NCBI GenBank assembly: GCA_018384375.1
Contig: JAHAYJ010000079.1
Coordinates: 1 to 64,000 of the forward strand
Length of the DNA stretch: 64,000 nucleotides
Source of the DNA: Lachnospiraceae bacterium
Lineage (GTDB): Bacteria; Bacillota; Clostridia; Lachnospirales; Lachnospiraceae
Direction of reading: 5' to 3'
This document shows positions 35,614-43,432 of the stretch, piece by piece. Both the position numbers and the translations under genes were made by a program. The notes under the pieces are model-generated. The model was not told the origin of the DNA. It searched no databases and saw only the letters and a program-made list of their open reading frames with translations. Every line of letters begins with the position of its first letter. The stretch's first letter is position 1.

Positions 35614-36874
35614 GAAAAATATTATTTTTCATATTGATGTAAATTCAGCCTTCCTGTCCTGGGAGGCTGTTTATCGTTTAACACATCGCGGCGGAAGCTT
35701 AGATTTAAGAGATGTGGCATCTGCAGTGGGCGGTGATATGTCCATGCGCCATGGGATTATTCTGGCCAAATCCATTCCGGCAAAGAAATATGGAGTTAAA
35801 ACAGGGGAAACGATTCCGGAAGCAAAGAAAAAATGTCCGAATCTGATGTTGGTTCCCCCAAATTACAGTCTCTATGAAAGCTGTTCTGCAGCTTTTATGA
35901 ATATATTGCGTGAATATTCGGACGTTGTGGAGCAGTACAGTATCGATGAGGCGTTTGTAGATATGACAGCCTCCTGCCATCTGTTCGGAACGCCGGAGGA
36001 AACAGCCGAACAGATAAAAAACCGAATCAGAGATGAACTGGGATTTACTGTAAATATCGGTATTTCCACCAATAAGCTTCTGGCAAAAATGGCATCCGAT
36101 TTTAAAAAGCCGGACCTGGTGCATACTCTTTACCCGGAGGAGATACCCCGAAAAATGTGGCCTCTTTCTGTTTCGGAATTGTTTTTTGTGGGACGGGCAA
36201 CAACCGCCAAGCTCTTTTCTATGGGGATAAAAACCATCGGAGAGCTTGCGGCGGCAGACCCTGTCTGGCTGAAAAACATCCTGCAGAAGCAGGGAGAAAT
36301 CATATGGGGTTTTGCCAATGGCATTGATTTATCGCCGGTATTGGCGGCCCCCCCGGCAAACAAGGGTTACGGAAACAGTACTACAACACCTTATGATGTG
36401 ACAGATGCGGATACGGCAAAAAAAGTGTTGCTGGCATTGTCGGAGACGGTAGGTAACAGACTTCGAAATGATAAGGTACAGATTGAAGTGGTGTCGGTAG
36501 GGATTAAATATTCGGATTTGTCATATGCATCCCATCAGAAAAGGCTTTCTTCTTCCACAAATCTGACTATGGAAATATATGAGGCAGCCTGTGAATTGTT
36601 TGCAGGTTTATGGAACGGCGGTCCCATTCGTCATCTTGGCGTGCATACAAGCAGAGTGCAGAAAGACGGGTTTTCCAGGCAGGTAAGTTTGTTTGATAAA
36701 ACAGATTATGAGAAGCTGGCAGAAATGGATGAGACAATAGACAATATCAGAGAACGTTACGGGATAGACGCAGTTATGCGTGCGTCTTTTCTGAACCAGC
36801 CCATCGATCATATGTCCGGAGGTATTTCCAGAGAAAAAAGAACGGTTGATTATAGTAAGCTGATTGTCCGGTAG
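35612..36874 (+). CDS. dinB: DNA polymerase IV (Y family)
   Basis: This Y-family translesion polymerase of about 420 residues has catalytic Asp in FHIDVNSAF and the SIDEAFVD motif in the palm. Helix-hairpin-helix sequences (LFSMGIKTIGELAAAD) and the little-finger domain follow. It would copy past damaged bases during the SOS response. The frame allows a GTG start at 35600, but that overlaps the ribosome site AAGGGG; TTG 35612 fits better. The TTG is covered by the second LexA box. It is followed 23 bp later by a small gene, probably in the same transcript. Confidence 0.93.
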   Translation: MKNIIFHIDVNSAFLSWEAVYRLTHRGGSLDLRDVASAVGGDMSMRHGIILAKSIPAKKYGVKTGETIPEAKKKCPNLMLVPPNYSLYESCSAAFMNILREYSDVVEQYSIDEAFVDMTASCHLFGTPEETAEQIKNRIRDELGFTVNIGISTNKLLAKMASDFKKPDLVHTLYPEEIPRKMWPLSVSELFFVGRATTAKLFSMGIKTIGELAAADPVWLKNILQKQGEIIWGFANGIDLSPVLAAPPANKGYGNSTTTPYDVTDADTAKKVLLALSETVGNRLRNDKVQIEVVSVGIKYSDLSYASHQKRLSSSTNLTMEIYEAACELFAGLWNGGPIRHLGVHTSRVQKDGFSRQVSLFDKTDYEKLAEMDETIDNIRERYGIDAVMRASFLNQPIDHMSGGISREKRTVDYSKLIVR

Positions 36875-36897
36875 GAAGGGAGAAGGGAGGAATCTCC

Positions 36898-37212
36898 ATG
36901 GCATTTGGAATTGGCACAAACGCCGGAAATACAAATGCGGGAACGGTAAAAGGTACACAGAAAGAAATCGCGTGCGAATGCTGGTTTACCAGTACGGGAA
37001 AGATGATTCCGCTGATGTTGAAAGTAAAGGATGAGGACGGAGAAATCAGAGTAATACGGCAGATTGAAATTCATTCCCAGGAAAAGAAGATGTATGCCGG
37101 AATTCCTTCCATAGAATTTGACTGTACCCTTACTGTATTGGGGCAGGCAATCCCGGCGCGATTGATTTATTACCAGACGGAGAACCGCTGGGTGTTGAAT
37201 TTCCGGACATAG
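36898..37212 (+). CDS. conserved small protein of unknown function after dinB
   Basis: This 104-residue protein has no recognisable domain. It is mostly beta by pattern (EIACECWFTSTGKMIPLMLK and FDCTLTVLGQAIPARLIYY), with no membrane segment and no Zn motif. GGAGGAATCTCC precedes the ATG. It is 23 bp after dinB in the same direction, so likely SOS-induced with it. It does not look like YolD, which often accompanies dinB in Firmicutes. A role with polymerase IV is guilt by association. Confidence 0.7.
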   Translation: MAFGIGTNAGNTNAGTVKGTQKEIACECWFTSTGKMIPLMLKVKDEDGEIRVIRQIEIHSQEKKMYAGIPSIEFDCTLTVLGQAIPARLIYYQTENRWVLNFRT

Positions 37213-37353
37213 TCTGACACCCATGGAGAAGAATTGAGAAATATTATCAATTAAGCTGAACACATGGAAAATATTACAATTGACATATAGAGACGAGTTA
37301 GTTTAATTAATTCATCATAGAAAAAGAAGAAGGGCTTAATACAATGAGAATGA

Positions 37354-37698
37354 ATGAGAAAAAAGAGAATGGTCCCATTGCAAAGGATGTCATCCTGCCA
37401 GCCATTTCAGTTATCACATTATCAATTCCTTAATGCTCAGAATGTATATTACATCCTGGATGATGGGGATAAACAGGAAAAGAGTCAGATGTTACAGGAA
37501 AAAGATACAGTATCCTTGGAGATAAAAGAATATATATCCAGGCAGGAGGCAGCGGAGCTGGCCGGAGTGAGTGTATCGACAGTTACCAAATGGATGCAGT
37601 CAGGAGAATTCCAGTGTGTCGGAGCCGGAAAGGTTCTGAGGGTTCACAGGCAGCAGTTCCTGAACTGGTTGAATGAGCACAGGGAAGGAGTGATATAA
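37354..37698 (+). CDS. excisionase-like helix-turn-helix protein
   Basis: The C-terminal half of this 114-residue frame is a MerR/excisionase-type HTH: SRQEAAELAGVSVSTVTKWM followed by GAGKVLRVHRQQFLNWL. Such proteins direct integrases towards excision. The gene ends one base before the integrase start, the classic xis-int arrangement. The true start is uncertain: the first 46 residues look unusual, and Met47 (MLQEKDTVSL) would give a 68-residue protein closer to usual Xis size. A 29-codon frame in another phase begins at 37344. Confidence 0.75.
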   Translation: MRKKRMVPLQRMSSCQPFQLSHYQFLNAQNVYYILDDGDKQEKSQMLQEKDTVSLEIKEYISRQEAAELAGVSVSTVTKWMQSGEFQCVGAGKVLRVHRQQFLNWLNEHREGVI

Positions 37699-37699
37699 C

Positions 37700-38989
37700 A
37701 TGGCATTTATCAGGCACCGGGGAAAGACATACTCTGTGGTATATAAAATCCTGGATGAGAATGGAGAAGAACATACAACATCTGAAACATTTGCTACGCA
37801 GAAAGAAGCAGATAAACGGAAAAAAGAAATTGAGTACAAGCAGTCTATCGGAAAATTTGAGGTTCAAAAGTGTGCAACATTGAAAGAACTGATTGAAGAA
37901 TATGTGCAGATATATGGACATGACAAGTGGGGTGTTTCCACTTACTCTGGTAATGTGGCTCTGATAAATAATTACATTCTTCCTACAATTGGAGATACCA
38001 AACTGACGGGCATCAATACGCACTTTATGGAAAAGTATTATAAGGATCTTCTCAAAATGCCGGCGGTAAAGAGTACGAAGAATCCGGATGGGACAGGAAC
38101 AATCACGGAAAGTACAGTAAATGAGATACATAAGGTGTTAAGAAGCTGTTTCCGCCAGGCGGTAAAGTGGGATATGATGGAAAAAAATCCGGCTGTGGAT
38201 GCAACTGTTCCAAAAGCAAAGAAGCAGGAGCGTGAGATCTGGACAGCAGAGATGCTTATGCAGGCATTGGAGGCCTGTGATAACAAAATGCTCAAAATAG
38301 CATTTCATCTTGCGTTTACGGCAACGCTCAGAATTGGGGAAGTGCTGGGGCTGACCTGGGATGCAATGGATATTTCAGAGGAGGCGATTGCAGCCAACCG
38401 GGCATATGTTTACATCAATAAGGAAGTAGAGCGTGTATCGAAGCAGGCAGTGGAAGAATTGAACTCCAAGGATATCATACTGACATTTCCAAGTCAGAAG
38501 AAAAATAATAAAACAGTCCGGGTGTTAAAATCACCAAAGACGGATAGCAGCAAGCGAAAAGTGTTCATTCCGAAATCTGTGGCACAATGTCTGATCGATC
38601 TGAAAAAGAATCAGGAAGAAATCATTGAAGCACTGGGGAATGAGTATCAGAATTATAATCTGGTTATGGCTACAACTTTCGGACTTCCTATAGGGGACAG
38701 CTATCTGAGGACGAAGATGCAGGACATCATAGATGAACTGGGACTGCCTGATGTCGTATTTCACAGTCTGCGTCATACCAGTGTCACCTACAAGTTGAAA
38801 CTTTGTGGAGGAGATATTAAAGCAGTCCAGGGAGATTCCGGCCATGCTCAGGCAGATATGGTAACGGAAGTGTATGGTCATATCCTTGATGAAGACCGAA
38901 GGAAGAATGCGGAGCTGCTGATGAAAGTGCTGGGAAATCCGGAGATGGCAGCATTGCTTACATCATTGGCAAAGACAATGAAAGTATAA
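37700..38989 (+). CDS. int: tyrosine recombinase (integrase)
   Basis: This 429-residue site-specific integrase has an N-terminal AP2-like arm-binding region (MAFIRHRGKTYSVVYKIL), a SAM-like core-binding domain at about 55-165 and a catalytic domain. The catalytic Arg is in TLRIGEVLGLTW, HxxR in FHSLRHTS, the His in DSGHAQ and the Tyr nucleophile in EVYGHILDE. It resembles integrases of Firmicutes integrative elements. A candidate tRNA attachment remnant lies about 580 bp downstream. Together with the Xis-like gene it marks the right end of an integrated element whose cargo includes at least the SRAP-dinB cassette. Confidence 0.93.
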   Translation: MAFIRHRGKTYSVVYKILDENGEEHTTSETFATQKEADKRKKEIEYKQSIGKFEVQKCATLKELIEEYVQIYGHDKWGVSTYSGNVALINNYILPTIGDTKLTGINTHFMEKYYKDLLKMPAVKSTKNPDGTGTITESTVNEIHKVLRSCFRQAVKWDMMEKNPAVDATVPKAKKQEREIWTAEMLMQALEACDNKMLKIAFHLAFTATLRIGEVLGLTWDAMDISEEAIAANRAYVYINKEVERVSKQAVEELNSKDIILTFPSQKKNNKTVRVLKSPKTDSSKRKVFIPKSVAQCLIDLKKNQEEIIEALGNEYQNYNLVMATTFGLPIGDSYLRTKMQDIIDELGLPDVVFHSLRHTSVTYKLKLCGGDIKAVQGDSGHAQADMVTEVYGHILDEDRRKNAELLMKVLGNPEMAALLTSLAKTMKV

Positions 38990-39254
38990 TAAATAAGTAG
39001 AAAGACGATATTGTATAGATGGGAAAGTCTGTGCAGTATCGTTTTTGTACTATTAAGGGAAGATACTTTAAAAATATTATGTTGGAATACAGAAGGTAGA
39101 TAATGGTTGAAGTAAAAATGTGATGATAAGAAGGCCATTAATTTGGAACCCATCCCCAAGGGAAAAGGTATATATAAAGAAAAAACTATTTTATAAACTT
39201 GAAGTAGCTTTAAAAGTTATTATATTTTAAATTTGGGAGAATGTAGGTAAATTG

Positions 39255-39346
39255 GAGTAAAATATGGTCAAAAATCCATCGACATCCGACCTCGCACACG
39301 TTATAATATAGATAATCTAATAAGAAAACAGTGTTATCATTACCGC
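39255..39346 (+). repeat. 92-bp promoter-bearing direct repeat, copy 2
   Basis: This copy aligns with 214-305 (about 10 mismatches) in the same orientation. It keeps TCGACA (39279-39284), 17 bp and TATAAT (39302-39307). It lies 265 bp after the integrase. The rest of the 38990-39567 spacer has small palindromes (GTGACAGTGTCAC at about 39411, CAAGTC/GACTTG near 39513) but no gene. Confidence 0.75.
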
Positions 39347-39567
39347 ATTGCTAAATGAGAATGGTAGCCATAAATATGAATTCGCAGGAACGGAATGGTT
39401 GAACCCTCAGGGTGACAGTGTCACTCATTTGTCAGTGAGAGGTGCTTAACTTGGATGGTTTTCAGTTTTCTTATTTTGACATGGATTTACAGGAAAGTCA
39501 GTAAAATCAAGTCTTTCCTTGACTTGTATTAACTTAAAATTATATAGGTTTCCAGTAGGGACTTGAA

Positions 39568-39608
39568 CTCCTAAGACTCTATTGTAGGTTCGATTCCTAT
39601 AGGGAACG
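39568..39608 (+). other. 3' half of a tRNA-Arg(CCU)-like gene, candidate attachment site
   Basis: The stretch begins with an anticodon-loop sequence CTCCTAA (39568-39574) and the 3' anticodon strand. A T arm follows (GTAGG-TTCGATT-CCTAT, 39584-39600), then an acceptor strand AGGGAAC with discriminator G. The 5' half of a tRNA is missing: upstream bases pair with neither the acceptor nor the anticodon stem. Integrases of this type commonly cross over in the 3' half of tRNA genes and leave just such a copy at one end. A terminator follows, as after a tRNA gene. Confidence 0.6.
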
Positions 39609-39619
39609 CTCTATTTTAG

Positions 39620-39651
39620 CGGTAATGAGAGAAAATCATTGCCGTTTTTTT
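39620..39651 (+). terminator. terminator after the tRNA fragment
   Basis: CGGTAATGA (39620-39628) pairs with TCATTGCCG (39636-39644), followed by seven T. It probably came with the tRNA gene end. Confidence 0.85.
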
Positions 39652-39668
39652 ATTGTTTTGTTGTGATT

Positions 39669-39824
39669 CTTCATCATAAGGAAGGCGTGGATCTGATACC
39701 GGCAAATATTGAACTGTCAGCTATTGAGGTATCTCTGGTGAATGCAATGAGCAGGGAACTGATACTTAAATCTATGGTAGAGAAGCTGAGAGATTTTTAT
39801 GATTTCATAATCATTGACTGTATG
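39669..39824 (+). pseudogene. ParA/Soj ATPase internal fragment
   Basis: About 52 codons match the middle of a ParA-type partition ATPase (LHHKEGVDLIPANIELSAIE, then LVNAMSRELILK and DFIIIDCM, the Walker B region). Both ends are missing: the start merges with tRNA terminator DNA and the end meets the palindromic repeat next to the IS element. It is a remnant of a plasmid or integrative element. Confidence 0.8.
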
Positions 39825-39826
39825 GG

Positions 39827-39849
39827 AGAGCACTGTAAAACAGTGCTCT
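39827..39849 (+). repeat. 23-bp palindromic direct repeat, left of IS
   Basis: This is a 9-bp-armed palindrome (AGAGCACTG/CAGTGCTCT around TAAAA). It is identical in sequence and orientation to 41506-41528. Because its asymmetric centre is also the same on both sides, it behaves as a target-site duplication and not as part of the inverted ends. Confidence 0.8.
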
Positions 39850-41505
39850 CAGACTGTAGACAAAGTCCCGCACTTTTGTGCGGGATTTTTCTGTACCAAA
39901 CACCGTAAACATCAGTATTTATGCGGACTTTTAGGTGATTTTCTGGTATAATAGAAGTATCAAATCAAGGCAGGTATTTCTACTTATGATGACCCAGAAT
40001 GCAGATAAAAAAAGAGAACAAATACAGTTTCTTTGTATGGATGACATGGTTCCACAGGATCACCTTCTGCGAATCATAGACAAGGCAATTGACTGGAACT
40101 TCATTTATGACCTTGTAGTCGAGAAATATTCTCCAGACAACGGACGCCCCAGCATGGATCCTGTGATGCTGATTAAGATTCCTTTGATCCAGTATCTTTA
40201 TGGAATCAAAAGCATGCGGCAGACCTGCAAAGAAATCGAGGTAAATGTTGCCTACCGATGGTTTCTTGGCCTGGATATGATGGATAAGGTGCCACATTTT
40301 TCTACGTTCGGAAAAAACTATACCAGACGCTTTAAGGATACAGATCTTTTTGAGCAGATATTTTCCCATATCCTGATGGAGTGCTATAAATTTAAACTTG
40401 TTGATCCTACTGAGGTTTTTGTTGATGCCACTCATGTAAAGGCAAGAGCCAACAACAAAAAGATGCAGAAGCGCATTGCCCACGAAGAGGCCCTGTTCTA
40501 TGAGGAACTCTTACAAAAGGAAATCAACGAAGACAGGGAAGCTCATGGAAAGAAACCTCTGAAAGAAAAGAATGACAAGGACGATGATGATAATGACAGT
40601 ACACCATCATCCGGAGGCGACCCTAAGGAATTCACAGATGACATCCCGGGAGATACAAAAACAATAAAGTGCAGCACTACGGATCCTGAAAGCGGATGGT
40701 TCCGCAAAGGGGAGCACAAGAATGTATTTGCCTACGCAATAGAGACTGCCTGTGATAAGAATGGCTGGATTCTTGGTTATACCATTAACCCGGGGAACCA
40801 GCATGACAGCAGAACTTTTAAGGGACTGTATGATAAGATCAAGGATATCGGTATAGAAACACTGGTTGCAGATGCAGGATATAAAACTCCGGCGCTTGCA
40901 AAACTTTTGATAGATGACGGAATCAAACCTCTCTTACCTTACAAAAGGCCAATGACCAAAAATGGATTTTTCAGGAAATATGAGTATGTATATGATGAGT
41001 ATTATGATTGCTATATCTGTCCGGGCAATCAGGTACTGGCATATCGTACAACAAACAGGGACGGATACAGGGAGTATAAGAGCTGTGGAGCAGTCTGCGA
41101 GGAATGCCCTTATCTTTCACAGTGTACTGAGAGCAGGGATCATGTAAAAACAGTAACCCGCCATATATGGGAACCATACATGGAAATCTGTGAAGATATC
41201 CGACAGACACTGGGAATGAAGGAATTATACGCACAAAGAAAAGAAACCATAGAAAGACTCTTTGGAACAGCAAAGGAGAATCATGGTTTTCGATATACAC
41301 AGATGTATGGAAAAGCCCGGATGGAAATGAAGGTCGGGCTAACGTTTGCGTGTATGAATTTAAAAAAGTTAGCAAAGATCAAGGCAAAATGGGGGTTGCT
41401 GGAGGGAAGAAAAACACACAAAATTTCTATTTTGAACACAATTCGTTTGATAAAAGAAAAATGGCTCTGGGATGTAAATCCCAGAGCCGCTTTGTCTACA
41501 GTCTG
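39850..41505 (+). mobile_element. IS1182-family insertion sequence, 1656 bp
   Basis: The element has perfect 16-bp terminal inverted repeats: CAGACTGTAGACAAAG at 39850-39865 and its complement at 41490-41505. It carries one transposase gene. Strong hairpins stand at both ends: CCCGCAC/GTGCGGG plus T run near 39868-39890, and GGCTCTGGGAT/ATCCCAGAGCC at about 41463-41488 inside the end of the gene. Both would block transcription entering or leaving. The 23-bp palindromic direct repeats flank it. It appears intact and potentially active. Confidence 0.88.
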
Positions 41506-41506
41506 A
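39986..41506 (+). CDS. IS1182 family transposase
   Basis: This DDE-type transposase of about 506 residues has the DUF772 N-terminal segment (PSMDPVMLIKIPLIQYLYGI), the first Asp in VFVDATHVKARAN, the second in LVADAGYKT and the Glu in KETIERLFGTAKENHG. A Cys-rich stretch (CGAVCEECPYLSQC) lies before the last block, as usual in this family. The open frame begins at 39935 but ATG 39986 or 39989 begins the conserved region. The stop lies at the right end of the IS. No frameshift is seen. Confidence 0.93.
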   Translation: MMTQNADKKREQIQFLCMDDMVPQDHLLRIIDKAIDWNFIYDLVVEKYSPDNGRPSMDPVMLIKIPLIQYLYGIKSMRQTCKEIEVNVAYRWFLGLDMMDKVPHFSTFGKNYTRRFKDTDLFEQIFSHILMECYKFKLVDPTEVFVDATHVKARANNKKMQKRIAHEEALFYEELLQKEINEDREAHGKKPLKEKNDKDDDDNDSTPSSGGDPKEFTDDIPGDTKTIKCSTTDPESGWFRKGEHKNVFAYAIETACDKNGWILGYTINPGNQHDSRTFKGLYDKIKDIGIETLVADAGYKTPALAKLLIDDGIKPLLPYKRPMTKNGFFRKYEYVYDEYYDCYICPGNQVLAYRTTNRDGYREYKSCGAVCEECPYLSQCTESRDHVKTVTRHIWEPYMEICEDIRQTLGMKELYAQRKETIERLFGTAKENHGFRYTQMYGKARMEMKVGLTFACMNLKKLAKIKAKWGLLEGRKTHKISILNTIRLIKEKWLWDVNPRAALSTV

Positions 41507-41528
41507 GAGCACTGTAAAACAGTGCTCT
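41506..41528 (+). repeat. 23-bp palindromic direct repeat, right of IS
   Basis: Identical to 39827-39849. The DNA beyond it (41529-41629) is an AT-rich leader with TATAAT at 41607-41612 and AGGGGAGG before the kinase gene. Confidence 0.8.
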
Positions 41529-41629
41529 GCTTGTTGTATAAGAGAACAATCTTAGTTTTTTCATCCTTTTTCATATTTTTATTATTTTCTTTTGGAGCCT
41601 GACTGTTATAATATAAGGGGAGGTTTACC

Positions 41630-43432
41630 ATGAAAATCATCAGTCTTGACAGAAAAAGTATAAAAATTAAGTTAGCAACTGCATTTGTGATTACTTCTAT
41701 AATCCCAATTTTGCTGGTAAATATTATTTATTATTACAATACATCAAAACTTGTGCAGCAGAATGTGGAGAGCATGACAAAAGCAAATCTTGAGCAGACA
41801 AAAGTGAGCCTTGATGTGTGGATGGATTCCTATGAAGATATTCTGTTTCAGGTTTATACGGATGACTATATCGTAGAATTGGTTGACAAAATCAATGGTG
41901 GTGAGGATGTCGCTAATAACAGGAAACTGCTCAGAAAAACGCTGAGGGGATTATTTTATACAAAAGATTATGTGAAATCAATTGCAATCATTACTGAAAG
42001 CGGAGAACTTGCATTTTATGACCAGTTGACGGCATCAACTACACAGACATCGTGGCTGGATAGTATTGTTTTATCCCAGGCGGAACTATATGAAGAAATC
42101 AGTAGTGATAATAAAACGCATCTTTTTTCTACCGGAGAAAAAGTGATTTTTGGAAGTAATTCCTGCTATTTGTTTCATATAGGACATCGTATCATTGATT
42201 ATAGGGATGTGCAGAAAAAATGTGGGATTGTTATCGTAAGTATTGATGTAAAACTTTTGGAAGAAGTCTGTGGAACGCCTGCAGAAAATGGATTGAATTT
42301 TATTGTGGATGGCAGTGGGTATCTGGTATCCTGCTCAAATTCAAACGAAGTTGGAAAAAACGTTGTTGCTAAATGTGCAAGTGAAGAAGAAAAAGCAATT
42401 GTTTATCAGCAGATTGCAAGGGAGACGGAACTTTTTGCAGACAGGGAATTGTCCATTTATTCGGTGCATGATGAAAAAACGGGATGGGAAATTATCCATG
42501 CAACAGATCAGGATGAGCTTGTCCAGGGGCTTCATGTCCAGCAAAAGATGCTGGGTTTTATTATATTTCTTTCACTTCTGGCGGTCTTGCTCATTATGGT
42601 CAGCCAAGTGACACGAATGACAGGTTCTATAAAAAGAGTAGTGGAAATGATGAGAAAGGCAGGAAAAGGTGACTTAACGGTTCATGTGGCGTACGATGAG
42701 AGAAGACCTACGGAGATAGAGATTATTGCAGAAGAATTCAATTCGATGATGGATAAATTAAAGAAGTCGATCGAGAAGCAGAAAAATGCAGAAATTACAG
42801 CGTTGGAGGCGCAGATTAATCCGCATTTTCTTTATAATACATTGGATACGATCAATTGGATTGCCATTGACAAGGACGAGTATGAGATCAGTAATATGAT
42901 TACAACATTTGCCCGGATATTGAGATATGGAATTTCTGACAGTAATGGGATTGTAAAAATAAAGGATGAAATTGATTGGTTAAAGCAGTATATTTTTCTT
43001 CAGCAGATCAGATTGAAAAATACTTTTGAATGTTATATAGATGTGGAACCGGAACTTATGAATTTATCAATACATAAACTGCTTTTACAGCCATTTGTTG
43101 AGAATGCAATTCTGCATGGGTTTGAAGGAGTAGACAGGGCACACCGCTTACAGATGTGTATGAAGAGAGAGGATGATTTTATAAAAATAGAGATAGCGGA
43201 TAATGGCTGCGGAATTTCTCCTGAAAAAGTACAGGAGATGAATGAAGGAATATTTAAGAAAACGGATGATAAAAACCATATCGGTATGGAAAATGCGATT
43301 ACAAGGCTGCATATGTATTACGGGCAAAATGTAAAGGTTGTGATAGAGAGTGAACAGGGAAAGGGAACGGCAGTAAGGATTTGGATTCCAATAGCAGGAG
43401 GTGAGAACATCCATGAAGGCAGTTGTAATTGA
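41630..43432 (+). CDS. sensor histidine kinase, YesM type
   Basis: This 600-residue membrane kinase has a TM helix at about 14-35, an extracytoplasmic Cache-like sensor to about 300, and a second TM helix near 303-325. A HAMP domain, a His_kinase block with the phosphorylated His in QINPHFLYNTLDTINW and an HATPase domain (LLLQPFVENAILHG, DNGCGI, GKGTAVRIWIP) follow. YesM kinases sense plant-derived sugars or stress at the cell surface. Its 3' end overlaps the YesN-type regulator by 20 bp. The ABC importer and GH31 gene follow, so it probably controls them. Confidence 0.93.
   Translation: MKIISLDRKSIKIKLATAFVITSIIPILLVNIIYYYNTSKLVQQNVESMTKANLEQTKVSLDVWMDSYEDILFQVYTDDYIVELVDKINGGEDVANNRKLLRKTLRGLFYTKDYVKSIAIITESGELAFYDQLTASTTQTSWLDSIVLSQAELYEEISSDNKTHLFSTGEKVIFGSNSCYLFHIGHRIIDYRDVQKKCGIVIVSIDVKLLEEVCGTPAENGLNFIVDGSGYLVSCSNSNEVGKNVVAKCASEEEKAIVYQQIARETELFADRELSIYSVHDEKTGWEIIHATDQDELVQGLHVQQKMLGFIIFLSLLAVLLIMVSQVTRMTGSIKRVVEMMRKAGKGDLTVHVAYDERRPTEIEIIAEEFNSMMDKLKKSIEKQKNAEITALEAQINPHFLYNTLDTINWIAIDKDEYEISNMITTFARILRYGISDSNGIVKIKDEIDWLKQYIFLQQIRLKNTFECYIDVEPELMNLSIHKLLLQPFVENAILHGFEGVDRAHRLQMCMKREDDFIKIEIADNGCGISPEKVQEMNEGIFKKTDDKNHIGMENAITRLHMYYGQNVKVVIESEQGKGTAVRIWIPIAGGENIHEGSCN

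Noticed and set aside
39541-39608. complete tRNA gene
   Set aside because: Only the 3' half folds. The upstream bases do not pair with the acceptor or anticodon 3' strands and no D arm is present.
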